This document shows positions 43,302-53,194 of a DNA stretch of 64,000 nt, in pieces. A program made the translations under genes and the position numbers. The stretch is from Conus ventricosus (lineage: Eukaryota; Mollusca; Gastropoda; Neogastropoda; Conidae). The DNA lies in NCBI GenBank assembly GCA_018398815.1, contig CM031618.1:48470813-48534812 (forward strand), read 5' to 3'. How positions within the stretch are numbered: position 1 is the stretch's first letter; each line of letters opens with the position of its first letter. Below the pieces are notes generated by a model, which saw nothing but the letters and a program-made list of their open reading frames with translations, searched no databases and was not told the origin of the DNA.

Positions 43302-44425
43302 GAGCATAACAACATTTTGGTGTTGCCTTGGTGTTCTAGCCAATGTCAATTGGCCTGACACAGCATAACAACATTTTGGTGTTGCCTTGGTGTTCTAGCT
43401 AATGTCAATTGGCCTGACACAGCATAACAACATTTTGGTGTTGCCTTGGTGTTCTAGCCTATGTCAGTTGGCCTGACACAGCATAACACCATGTTGATGT
43501 AGCCTTGGTGTTCTAGCCTATGTCAGTTGGCCTGACACAGCATAACACCATGTTGATGTAGCCTTGGTGTTCTAGCCTATGTCAGTTGGCCTGACACAGC
43601 ATAAACACCATGTTGATGTAGCCTTGGTGTTCTAGCCTATGTCACTTTGGCCTGACACAGCATAACACCATGTTGATGTCGCCTTGGTGTTCTAGCCTAT
43701 GTCACTTGGCCTGACACAGCATAACACCATGTTGATGTATCCTTGGTGTTCTAGCCTATGTCAGTTGGCCTGACACAGCATAACACCATGTTGATGTAGC
43801 CTTGGTGTTCTAGCCTATGTCACTTGGCCTGACACAGCATAACACCATGTTGATGTTGCCTTGGTGTTCTAGCCTATGTCAGTTGGCCTGACACAGCATA
43901 ACACCATGTTGATGTAGCCTTGGTGTTCTAGCCTATGTCACTTGGCCTGACACAGCATAACACCATGTTGATGTTGCCTTGGTGTTCTAGCCTATGTCAA
44001 TTGGCCTGACACAGCATAACACCATGTTGATGTACCTTGGTGTTCTAGCCTATGTCAGTTGGCCTGACACAGCATAACACCATGTTAATGTACCTTGGTG
44101 TTCTAGCCTATGTCAGTTGGCCTGACACAGCATAACAACTGTTGATGTACCTTGGTGTTCTAGCCTATGTCAGTTGGCCTGACACAGCATAACACCATGT
44201 TGATGTAGCCTTGGTGTTCTAGCCTATGTCAATTGGCCTGACACAGCATAACATCAGTTGATGTACCTTGGTGTTCTAGCCTATGTCAGTTGGCCTGACA
44301 CAGCATAACACCATGTTGATGTAGCCTTGGTGTTCTAGCCTATGTGAATTGGCCTGACACAGCATAACACCATGTTGATGTAGCCTTGGTGTTCTAGCCT
44401 ATGTCAGTTTGCCTGACACAGCCTT
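43302..44425. repeat. 59-bp minisatellite, about 19 units
   Basis: Unit of 59 bp: CAGCATAACACCATGTTGAT, GTAGCCTTGGTGTTCTAGCC and TATGTCAGTTGGCCTGACA. The first three units differ as a block (ACATTTTGGTGTTGCC), and several later units have lost 2-5 bp near GATGTACC. Neighbouring units share variants, as expected from local duplication. Confidence 0.95.
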
Positions 44426-44561
44426 AATTTAAGCCAAGGCGGTAAATTGTTTATAAGTTATAAATCAGTAAGCAAATCGTTTGTACAGCTTTCATTGGTA
44501 GTTTGTACAGAAAATCAGCGAAACAGCGGTTTGTGCTGATATCAACAAAACAAAACAAAAA

Positions 44562-44587
44562 TCCCCCCCCCCCCCCCCCCCCCCCCC
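44562..44587. repeat. Poly-C tract
   Basis: C run about 25 bp before the exon G acceptor. Confidence 0.93.
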
Positions 44588-44613
44588 ATAACCCGCTGTG
44601 TGTCGTTCGTCAG

Positions 44614-44788
44614 GAAGAGTTTTCACAGATGCATGGCCCCCACCAGCATACGGACTGCAAGGGAGATAACCACGCCTTTTGAAACAGTAGCCTCCCCTGT
44701 TCGAGACGCCGGCTGTCCCTGGTACACCACGACCAGATTGTGTACCCTTTTCACGCCAAACTGCTCTGGCGAGAGAAGAAACGACAAG
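44614..44788 (+). CDS. Methyltransferase exon G (frameshifted)
   Basis: CAG acceptor at 44,611-44,613 and GTAATG donor at 44,789. It starts EEFSQMH in phase with the VITQ end of exon F, giving the conserved I-x-Q/E-EEF junction. A shifted frame then reads SIRTAREITTPFETVASPVR DAG, matching the x-EE-x-x-PFE...SPV-x-x-AGL pattern, and a third frame LSLVHHDQIVYPFHAKLLWR. Two single-base indels separate the three blocks. The order of motifs is as in SABATH proteins. Confidence 0.65.
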
Positions 44789-44929
44789 GTAATGTTCTCC
44801 ATTTTCTTTCAACCGATTATTTTGTGTGTCAAATGTTCCGTCTGTGCCCTCCTCTTTACCTCTCCTTCCTCCTGAGGTACGCTGCTAGTTCCAGCTTTGT
44901 CACACACAACCATACCTGTGCAACGAAAA

Positions 44930-46320
44930 GTTTTAACTCCCCGAATGGTTTAACTCCCAGGGAGTTAAACTGTTCATAAGTAAATTTTAAACTCACGGGA
45001 GTTAAACTAGAATGACTCGGTGTTGATCGGTTGAGAACTGAATTCAGATGGAAGAGTGGGTCTCTCCCATTTTTTTGAATATTTGATTTTGCTGCGCCCT
45101 AGAAACAGTGCCGGTGTAACGTGGTGAAACTGCCCCCCTTCCCAGTTTAACTCCCGGGAGTCAGTCTCGGACAGGATTAGAACACCCGCCCCCCCCCCCC
45201 CCCCCCCCCCCCCAGCGAGTTAATTTGGCATTGACACCCAAAACAGCCCCCCCCTTGAGGAGTTAAACTGGACCTGGCCCAGAACAGCCCCCTAAGACAT
45301 CTGGGGAATTAATCTGGCACCGGACTGGAACAACCACCCACTGGAGAGTTGAACTAAACTGGCCCAGAACAGCCCGCTCCCCCTCCTGAGAGTTAAACTG
45401 GCCCTGGCATAAAACAGCCCCCCCCCCCCCCCCCCCCGTCCCTCCCCTTTCCTGGGGAGTTAATCTGGCACCAGCCCATAACAGCCCCTCTGGAGAGTTA
45501 AACTACACCTGTCCTAGAACAGCCTCCTTCCAGGGGAGTGAAACTGGCACCGTTATGGAACAGCCCCCCAGGAGAGTTAAACTAGACAATTCCAGAACAG
45601 CCCCCTCCACCTCCTGGGGAGTTAATCTGGCACCGGCCCAAAACAGCCCCCCTAGAGAGTTAAACTGGATCTGGCCTACAACAGCCCCCCACCCCCCACC
45701 CCCTCACCTGGGGAGTTAATCTGCTCCAGACTGGTACAGGCCTCCCTGGGAGTTAACCTGGCCCTGGCACAAAACAGCCCCCTCCCCTCTCTCCTGGGGA
45801 GTTAATCTGGCACGAGCCCAGAACAACCCCTCTGGAGAGTTAAACTGCACCTGTCCTTGAACAGCTCCCCCCTCCTCCAGGGGAGTTAATCTGGCACCGT
45901 CATGGAACACCCCCCTCCCCTCCCCCCCCCCTCCCCCGCCGGGGGAGTTAATCTGGCACTGGCCCCAGACAGCCCCCATAGAGAGCTAAACTGGACCTGG
46001 CCTAGAGCAGCCCCCCCCCCCCCCCCCTTTCTCTTGGGAACTTAATCTGGCTCCGGCCTGGTACAGCCCCCCCCCCCCCCCCCCCCCCCGGAGAGTTAAA
46101 CTGGCCCTGGCACAAAACAGCCCCCTCCACCTCCCCCCCCCCCCCCTCTCCTGGGGAGTTAATCTGGCACCAACCCAGAACAGCCCCTCTGGAGAGTTAA
46201 ACTGCACCTGTCCCAAAACAGCTCCCTCCAAGGGAGTTAAGCTGGCACCGTCATGGAACAGCCCGCCCCCCCCCCCCCCCCCCCCCCCCCCCCGAAGAGT
46301 TAAACTAGACAAGGCCCAGA
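44930..46320. repeat. C-rich degenerate minisatellite with poly-C runs
   Basis: Irregular units of roughly 40-65 bp with GGGGAGTTAATCTGGCACC, GGCCCAGAACAGCCCC and GAGAGTTAAACTGGACCTG, separated by C runs of up to about 30. The C strand could form i-motifs and the G strand G-quadruplexes. Confidence 0.9.
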
Positions 46321-46389
46321 CATCGTTTGGCTTCTATCCGTGAATGCTCATCTATTTAAAGATGCACTGGAAATATGAGGAATTCACTT

Positions 46390-46400
46390 TGTGTGTGTGT

Positions 46401-46434
<34 letters not shown>

Positions 46435-46440
46435 TGTGTC
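46390..46440. repeat. (GT)n microsatellite
   Basis: GT tract in the last intron. Confidence 0.93.
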
Positions 46441-46505
46441 TATCTGTATGTCTGTCTGACTGTGCAAAACGTCTGATCATTTCTTTTTGATCCGACACTC
46501 TGCAG

Positions 46506-46730
46506 ACGGCATTGACGACAGACAGTTCTTCGCCGGATCATGACGTCAGCACACCGGACGTGGAGCGAAACCACCTTCGGAGCAGTCTTTCGGGCATGCG
46601 CACTGCGGAGGAGAAGCGCGCCATCTTGGACGGGATGTACGCCAGTTTCGAGGCGGGACTGTTGGACGTGGATCCTGAGGACTATAACACAGACTACATC
46701 ATCTCCCGACTGGTGGCTCGCAAATGTTGA
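46506..46730 (+). CDS. Methyltransferase terminal exon H (frameshifted)
   Basis: CTGCAG acceptor at 46,500-46,505. The first two bases complete an aspartate codon with exon G, then GIDDRQFFAGS. A shifted frame reads TSAHRTWSETTFGAVFR, like the R-x-WSE-x-x-L helix of SABATH proteins, and a third reads RTAEEKRAILDGMYASFEAG then LLDVDPEDYNTDYIISRLVA and ends RKC with TGA at 46,728-46,730. This matches the family's usual C-terminus. With indels corrected the protein would be about 420-430 residues, versus about 350-400 for typical members. Confidence 0.72.
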   Translation, partial: TALTTDSSSPDHDVSTPDVERNHLRSSLSGMRTAEEKRAILDGMYASFEAGLLDVDPEDYNTDYIISRLVARKC

Positions 46731-46864
46731 AGACAGTGTAGTGTTGTGATAAGTTTTCCCGACGTGGTCTCTCGTTCTTTTTATTTCAGCAGTCTGAATA
46801 GAGACACTAATCTAGTGGAGAGAGAGAGAGAGAGAGTGACGGCCAGTGTGTGTGACAAATCTAG

Positions 46865-46914
<50 letters not shown>

Positions 46915-47599
46915 TGTGTTTGAAGAAGAAGTATCGGTGAACGAGGTATACGTTCGCACTTATAATTGTTGATGCTTGTTTTTTTTTCCATATATTTAAC
47001 CAGAAAAATGAGAGTGTTGGACGGGAGTAAAGAGAGGGGGGGAGGGGAGGGAGGAGGGGGCGGGGAAAAAGGGGAATGAAAGGAAAACGGGGAGAAATTC
47101 CATGATAACTACTTTTCGATTTTTGAATGAATCGAAGTTGTCTTGTCACTAATAGTTGAAATTCTCTTTCTGTTTGTGACTCATCTGTTTGTAGCCCTGT
47201 CTTTCTCTTGCTCACACGTCAGTGCATCTTAAAGTGAATCGGAAACCAAAGGGGTTCTGCTCAGAGAGTAAAGTAACCGGAAGAGTCCACGGTGCGTGTA
47301 AAGCATGGCGGGATGACTTAGAGGTATTGTGTGTATAGTGAAGTCGCGCATTAATTTTGCCTCTTGTCTGGGCCATGGGCAGTTTGAAGTGTCTTCGGCG
47401 GAGTTCCGTTCAACCTTCGAGAACATCATTTTTTAAAAATCGAGTCTTAATTAATTGAGATGTAATTCTAATTTATAATAGAAATTTCGCAGGGAAAACG
47501 TCTGTATGTATATGTGAAGAGAGTCTCGATTACATTCGTTCTTGTGGACGTCTGTTACTGCACTTAGAAATCTAAAAGAAGATTCCGAACTCTGCATAT

Positions 47600-47600
<1 letters not shown>
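46731..47600. other. Downstream flank with GT tract
   Basis: Probable 3' untranslated or intergenic sequence. It holds a GA tract (46,818-46,836) and a GT tract (46,868-46,920). I see no clear AATAAA close to the stop and no further gene. Confidence 0.45.
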
Positions 47601-47890
<290 letters not shown>

Positions 47891-48054
47891 CACGCATAGA
47901 CATATGATAGGGCATTGAAAACATGTCTTCTGTATAATGCGTTATAGTGTGTCCATTTTAATAATTTTAAAAAGTAAAGAAAGGGGCTGCCTAGACTTCC
48001 TGTTTTTCTACCAAGGGCTGCATTCTACTCTCTTTGTCAATTGTCTGTCTGTCT

Positions 48055-48120
48055 GTGTGTGTGCGCGCGCGCGCGCGTGTGTGTGTGTGGTGTGTGTGTG
48101 TGTGGTGTGTGTGTGTGTGT
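48055..48120. repeat. (GC)n and (GT)n microsatellite
   Basis: Alternating purine-pyrimidine tract upstream of the LINE 3' end. Confidence 0.9.
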
Positions 48121-48567
48121 TCTTAATTTAATGTCCATTCACCTTGGTGATTTTTTGACCCAAAAAAGTAATAACAATAAATTGTAATAAATGCTTAAAT
48201 ATCCGAAAACATTACAAAGTAAAGGTAAAATAACTTAACTACAAATAGTTTGGCTAACTGATCGAAAAAGTTGTATGTTAATGTCGGTGAAACAAAAATT
48301 TCATTGACACTATGTTGAGAGAGTATAGTGACAAAACGCCTTACATCATTACAAAATAAAATGTGATCATTGCTAATTTTTTTGTCCACAGATGCAAACA
48401 ATGTTTTTGGCATACTTAGTTATGAAGCGTTTGTTTTCCACCGATACATTTGACATACTATTTTTTTCTTAACACGAGAAGACGTTTTTATGTCGCAGAT
48501 TTTGAAGTTCATATAGCAACACGAGTATTTGTTTCGAAGCTATCAAATTGCTTCCAAACATACGTGT

Positions 48568-49330
48568 CTAATTCGTTATCATATTCTTGTACGATAGTGG
48601 GAAAAGTATGTTTTCTGACATTGGATCGTTTGCTCCCCTTTTAGCCGCTCTGTCAACTTTATCATTAAAATAAATTGAACAATGTGATGGCATCCAAAAT
48701 AAAGTGATCTCTATGCCACGCGATGAAAGTTCATGAATTAAATAGATGATTTCAATAATCATTTTGGTCTTGTGTGTAATATCAGTGATTAGATTGCTTG
48801 AAGCGCTGACTTGGAATCAACACGTAAAAGGATCTGAGACACATTTTTCCGAAAATTATAAGATAATTCAAGGCCATTAAAATTGCTGTAAGTTCAGCAG
48901 TAAAGATTGATTCACATTCTCCTATATAAAATGATCTTTCAACATTAAGATCTGGTATTAAAAATGCTGAACCTGCTTTTTCCTGTATTAGAGACCCATC
49001 GGTATATATCTTCAAATGGTTGGAATTATTGTCTTCAATATGAAGTCTGACGAGACTACCTAGTAAATTTATATTATCACTCTTTTTAAAATCTGTGTGA
49101 TCGATATCAAATTTGGCTTTCTGTAGTTCCCACGTTGGTGTAGGGAAAAAGCGTGGCTTAACGAATTCAAAGTCCTTTTCAAGATTATTACCCGAGCCCT
49201 TTATAACATCAGATGTATATGTTGCAATTGCAACTTGAGATGCTATGGATTTCACTCGTTTAGGGAAATCTGTATCTGATCTTAATCTGATTTCAGTTAT
49301 CAAATCATTCTCTACAGACATGATTGTCAT
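48568..49330 (-). pseudogene. LINE RNase H domain
   Basis: It contains LKIYTDGSL (first catalytic Asp), ESIFTAELTAILMALNYL (Glu), VDSKSALQAI in a shifted frame (second Asp) and ITLFWMPSHC...DKVDRAAKRGA (last Asp). All four acidic residues survive, but not in one frame. The domain degrades the RNA strand of the RNA-DNA hybrid during retrotransposition. Confidence 0.8.
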
Positions 49331-49598
49331 TTGAAATTTGGCGGAAGCAACTTTCCTATTTTCATCTAGAGGAAAAACTTGAGCCTGCTTATATGTTCGA
49401 CTACAAGAAGCGTGTGTTGGGAGACCTAACGCAATTGTTAATGCTTTGGATTCTATGCTTTGAAGCTTTTTTTAATAGATATTTTGGTGCGTTGAAGAAA
49501 ACCTCTTGGGCGTACGTTATTTTAGATCTTACAAGTGCTTTACATAAATAAATGAGGGTGGAAGTACCTTGCGCCCATGCTTGTTTACTTATTATTTT

Positions 49599-50560
49599 TT
49601 AAAAGTTTACTGTTTTACGTGCTTTTCTCAATAAGTATTCGATGCGTTGATACCAAGACAGTTTGTCAGTAAGAAAAACTCCTAAACATTTAGAAACCGA
49701 TTTATAATGGATAGTGATATCATTTACTTTAAAACTGGGCTTCCTCTCCGGATTTGTGCCACAATTAAAATGTACAATATTAGTTTTCTCCTCTGATAAA
49801 TGCAATCCATTTGTCATCATACACTTTGCTATGTTGTCAAGTTCTCTCTGGTATGCTTTCCGTGTATAATTTATACTTCGCATGGGAGTTTTCTTTTTAA
49901 GATTCACGTCCATCTACATGCATGGATCATCAGCATATTGAACCAAAACTACATTTTTAGACATCTTGTTGGGTAGGTCGTGCATTAAAATCGAAAACAA
50001 AATGAGTGCAATCACTGAACCTTGAGGAATGCCCGTTTCAAGTGTCCTTTTAGTTGAGTAAGTACTTCCAATTCATGTTTTGTATTTCTCGGTTCTCTAG
50101 AAAACATTTAATATAGTCAAACATGTGACCTGAAAGACCTATGTTTTGTCATTTTAGTACGAGTCAAGAATGCCACACTTGGTCGTATGCCTTGGTTATG
50201 TCAAAAATGTTGCTAGTAAAGATTAGCGCCGAGCAAATTACTTTTTAATGTTGGTTGTTAATTTGACCAAGACTTCCGTTGTTGAGCGACCCTTACGGAA
50301 TCCTGCTTGGACTACTGGTATAACATCATTTTTGTCACAACAATGCAAAAGCCTATTTAAAACTATTTTCTCCATAAGCCTATAGCTTTTTATGTAGGTG
50401 TGAGGTTTGCCCTCTTTATGAATGGGCGCTACAATCGACTGCTTCCAAATTTTAGGCATTTCACCATTTAACCAGCATTTGGTAAATATTCGTGTAGAAG
50501 ACAAATAAAATTTTCGAGTAAATTTCGTATCATTTGATTTGAAATAGAGTCTAACCCAAC
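49599..50560 (-). pseudogene. LINE reverse transcriptase fragments
   Basis: GLDSISNQMI, KIWKQSIVAPIHKEGKPHTY and VIPVVQAGFRKGRSTTEVLV at 50,238-50,560, then LHLSEEKTNIVHF and VSKCLGVFLTDKLSWYQRIE at 49,599-49,913. The region between (49,914-50,237) holds degraded RT palm sequence in broken frames. Confidence 0.8.
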
Positions 50561-50848
50561 AATATTTAAAATTCAGAAATCACAAATAACATTCTCATTG
50601 CCATAATGAGTAAAGGTACAGAATCAAAGCTAGGAAGACCTATAAATATAATGCAAAGGAACACACGATCGATTACCAAAAATTTCCAATATTTAAATCA
50701 ACACCTTGCTTCTAATGATTACCAAATTTTATTACTTCAGTCTCTAAATGTAAAGAGAAACAATTTACCCAAACTTTCGGGATATCACTATCCACCGGTT
50801 CATTATGGCAATGAGAATGTTATTTGTGATTTCTGAATTTTAAATATT
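50561..50848. repeat. 49-bp inverted repeat flanking the inverted endonuclease segment
   Basis: 50,561-50,609 and 50,800-50,848 are exact reverse complements. The loop (50,610-50,799) carries INIMQRNTRSITKNFQYLNQ and DYQILLLQSLNVKRNNLPKL on the + strand, an endonuclease N-terminus. Confidence 0.92.
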
Positions 50849-51120
50849 TAAGCAAATATAACAATCACAACTGTGAGCAATAAACAAATTACTGATTCAA
50901 ACATAACAGCAACAAGTCTGAATAATACAGAACACAAAAAGAAATTGTTAGTAGTGTCAAGACACAGCTTTTGCAGATTGACGACTCTGTTGTCGGCAAA
51001 ACCAGGGTGGGGGAAAGCGGGAGGGAAGAAGCTATATCCAGGATGATGATGTTGCAGGACTGGTCTCCTCCTGGGCCTTTCCCAGTAGAGGCCATGTAGA
51101 TGTTGGCCCAGATTCCTGAC
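50849..51120. other. Unassigned sequence
   Basis: Flank of the LINE with nothing recognised. Confidence 0.45.
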
Positions 51121-51124
51121 GATG

Positions 51125-51138
51125 ATGTGTGTGTGTGT

Positions 51139-51196
<58 letters not shown>

Positions 51197-51270
51197 CGCG
51201 CGCGCGCTGTACATTAGTCTATGTGTGTGTTCTTAAGTAAGTATTTGCCCACAGACGTAAATGCGCTCAC

Positions 51271-51349
<79 letters not shown>

Positions 51350-51420
51350 CACACGCACGCATGCACACAGACACACACGCACACGCACACACGCGCACGC
51401 ACATATATGTGTTTGCGTGT
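51125..51420. repeat. (GT)n and (CA)n microsatellites
   Basis: GT/GC tract (51,125-51,207) and CA tract (51,273-51,405). Confidence 0.95.
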
Positions 51421-51697
51421 AGATAGATAGATATGTTACCGGCCATGGTTGATGTCCGGATATATGAAAAATTTCCATAAGCATATCATCTTTCAAATAG
51501 ATCAATAATACATTTTATCAGATTTTCTTCATAGATAGATCAGTAATACATTTTATCTGATTTTCCTCATAGTAATACTTTTTTCCGGGTAGAGTTGTCC
51601 CCAGAGCTGTGAACGTCGGGAGATGACACCCTGTAAACTGACACACTGATCGCAAGGTTTACCTGTTTTAGTAGAAAGCGGAGAGGATGAATACCTT

Positions 51698-52048
51698 TCA
51701 TGGATCGTCCTTTGTGGACCGGTAGGTTGGTGCATAACTTGATGGAACAGTAATCAAAGAAATGGTAAGAGCTTTCACTTCACATTTAAGAACCATTTTC
51801 GTGAGATTCTGGGATCTTGTAAAATAGTCCATTACATTCTGTTTTCCTTTTGGGGGGGGGGGGGGGGGGGGTATGTGGATGGACGTGTTGGATTGCTTTG
51901 TAAGTCGCCCAAAAGTTCTGCCGTTCAGATCATTTATGGTATTTTCCACAATCATTTCAGCAAATCTTCCGATCTTCGGTCCAACTAGTTCAGAAAATTG
52001 CCTCTCATAGCCATGGTTATTTGCATCACTGAATGTATTGTTAGACAT
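51698..52048 (-). CDS. Possible coding exon, unrecognised
   Basis: An open - strand frame of 116 codons starts MSNNTFSDANNHGYERQFSE, continues LVGPKIGRFAEMIVENTIND and has a proline run from a poly-G tract (51,852-51,871). Composition of the first 50 residues looks protein-like rather than repeat-derived, but I recognise no family and see no clear splice sites. Confidence 0.25.
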   Translation of the reverse strand: MSNNTFSDANNHGYERQFSELVGPKIGRFAEMIVENTINDLNGRTFGRLTKQSNTSIHIPPPPPPPKGKQNVMDYFTRSQNLTKMVLKCEVKALTISLITVPSSYAPTYRSTKDDP

Positions 52049-52059
52049 GTTTCTGTCAC

Positions 52060-52785
52060 TGTGTACATGTACAAATCATCCAGTCAGGCAATCCAAGCAT
52101 ATAAATCCCCGCTCACAAAGTACATGCCCTTTCGTAGAGAGAGTTAAGTGTCATTTTCTTATTGATTCTACGTGTTTCTTGTTCAATCTAGCCTAAAGGA
52201 AGAACATTTAGGCGGTGTATAGACACATCCACACAAAATCAGGTTTGCTGTGTCGTAGGAATCTGAGTCATTCTCTACGTTGTTCCTCGATAAATACAGA
52301 CATCACTTCCACTTAAAGTTAAACCCTTCTCCACCTTCGGACGTTTTTGTCTGCAGGCCTGGAAACAGACGAAAAATGGGTAAAACAATGTCTTTGGTAC
52401 TCTCTGTGAATGAGTACATTTCTTAACAAACATTAACGTCAGATTTGGTATAAGAAGTGTCTGTTACTTTTGCTCGAGAAAATTCGTTTTCATTCCATCA
52501 ATTGTTTGAACAACATGTATAACGTTTCTATTAGCTAGTATTCATCTCTGCTGACAAAATAAAGTAAATCTATCTAGACAGGAGACACTTTTACGGGAGA
52601 AAGATTTTTAACGAGCTTTCTGGTACACTTTTAGAAAACATATTTTAAAGAGGTGTGTGAAAGGTGTTTTTTTTTTTGTTTGTTTGTTTTTATTTTTGAT
52701 GACTTGTGAGTTGATTTCAACGTAGTGACAGCCCTGATATGGCCCTTTGCAGTCGGCTGGGCTGTAAGCAACATTACCTTTCCTT
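52060..52785. other. Unassigned AT-rich sequence
   Basis: No gene or repeat that I can support. Confidence 0.45.
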
Positions 52786-52787
52786 AC

Positions 52788-53096
52788 CTAGACACTTGCA
52801 TCGAAGTTAATATCTATGACTGAAGTCCGAGAGTTGAAACTGTCTCTGTGGTCACCACGGAAGGGTGAGTAATAGCCATGGCTGTCTTCGTGCTTCCAAC
52901 CCATTGACGTCATCGCTTCTGTCATTGTAGTCGTCCTCCCTTTGATATTGGCGGCAATCATTTCCGTTGTGGTTGTACATCGCCATTCTCCCATGCCGGC
53001 AGTCACTCCGGTGGTTTGAAGAGGTCTGGCACTAGCTGGCCTGGTCCTGGCTGCTGCTTTCCCTGTCTCTGTGTGATCCTCATCTTCATGATGCAC
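52788..53096 (-). CDS. Possible C-terminal exon of a minus-strand gene
   Basis: A 102-codon - strand frame contains GRTTTMTEAMTSMGWKHEDS and ends GYYSPFRGDHRDSFNSRTSV then IDINFDASV and a stop. The hydrophilic tail has normal amino-acid diversity. It follows the 10-residue repeat frame (53,003-54,073) but in a different frame. Together they could form the end of a threonine-rich repeat protein. No family is recognised. Confidence 0.3.
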   Translation of the reverse strand: MHHEDEDHTETGKAAARTRPASARPLQTTGVTAGMGEWRCTTTTEMIAANIKGRTTTMTEAMTSMGWKHEDSHGYYSPFRGDHRDSFNSRTSVIDINFDASV

Positions 53097-53194
53097 ACTT
53101 CGGTACTGCTGTCGCTGGCACCGGTGCTGGTGGTCCCTTGAATGACTGTCCAGGCACTGCTTTCCGCATCGTCTGTCTCCGTCATGGTCGCCTT

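Larger units (their letters stand above)
48165..50848 (-). mobile_element. RNase H-bearing LINE with inverted 5' segment
   Basis: Sense is on the - strand for 48,165-50,608: RT fingers (50,238-50,504), RT thumb (49,599-49,913), RNase H (48,568-49,330) and a C-terminal tail (48,195-48,413). The endonuclease N-terminus lies on the opposite (+) strand at 50,606-50,836. A 49-bp perfect inverted repeat (50,561-50,609 and 50,800-50,848) bounds it. This arrangement resembles a twin-priming inversion. Several frameshifts show the copy is dead. Jockey or I group is likely from the RNase H and RT motifs. Confidence 0.82.

Noticed and set aside
43302..44425. CRISPR-like regularly spaced repeats
   Set aside because: Units are contiguous with no unique spacers, and the context is eukaryotic. 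These are minisatellites, as are the other arrays.
46540..46749. Separate short gene starting MTSAHRTWSE
   Set aside because: It is one of three frames of terminal exon H; its residues fit the methyltransferase C-terminal helix, so it is not an independent gene.
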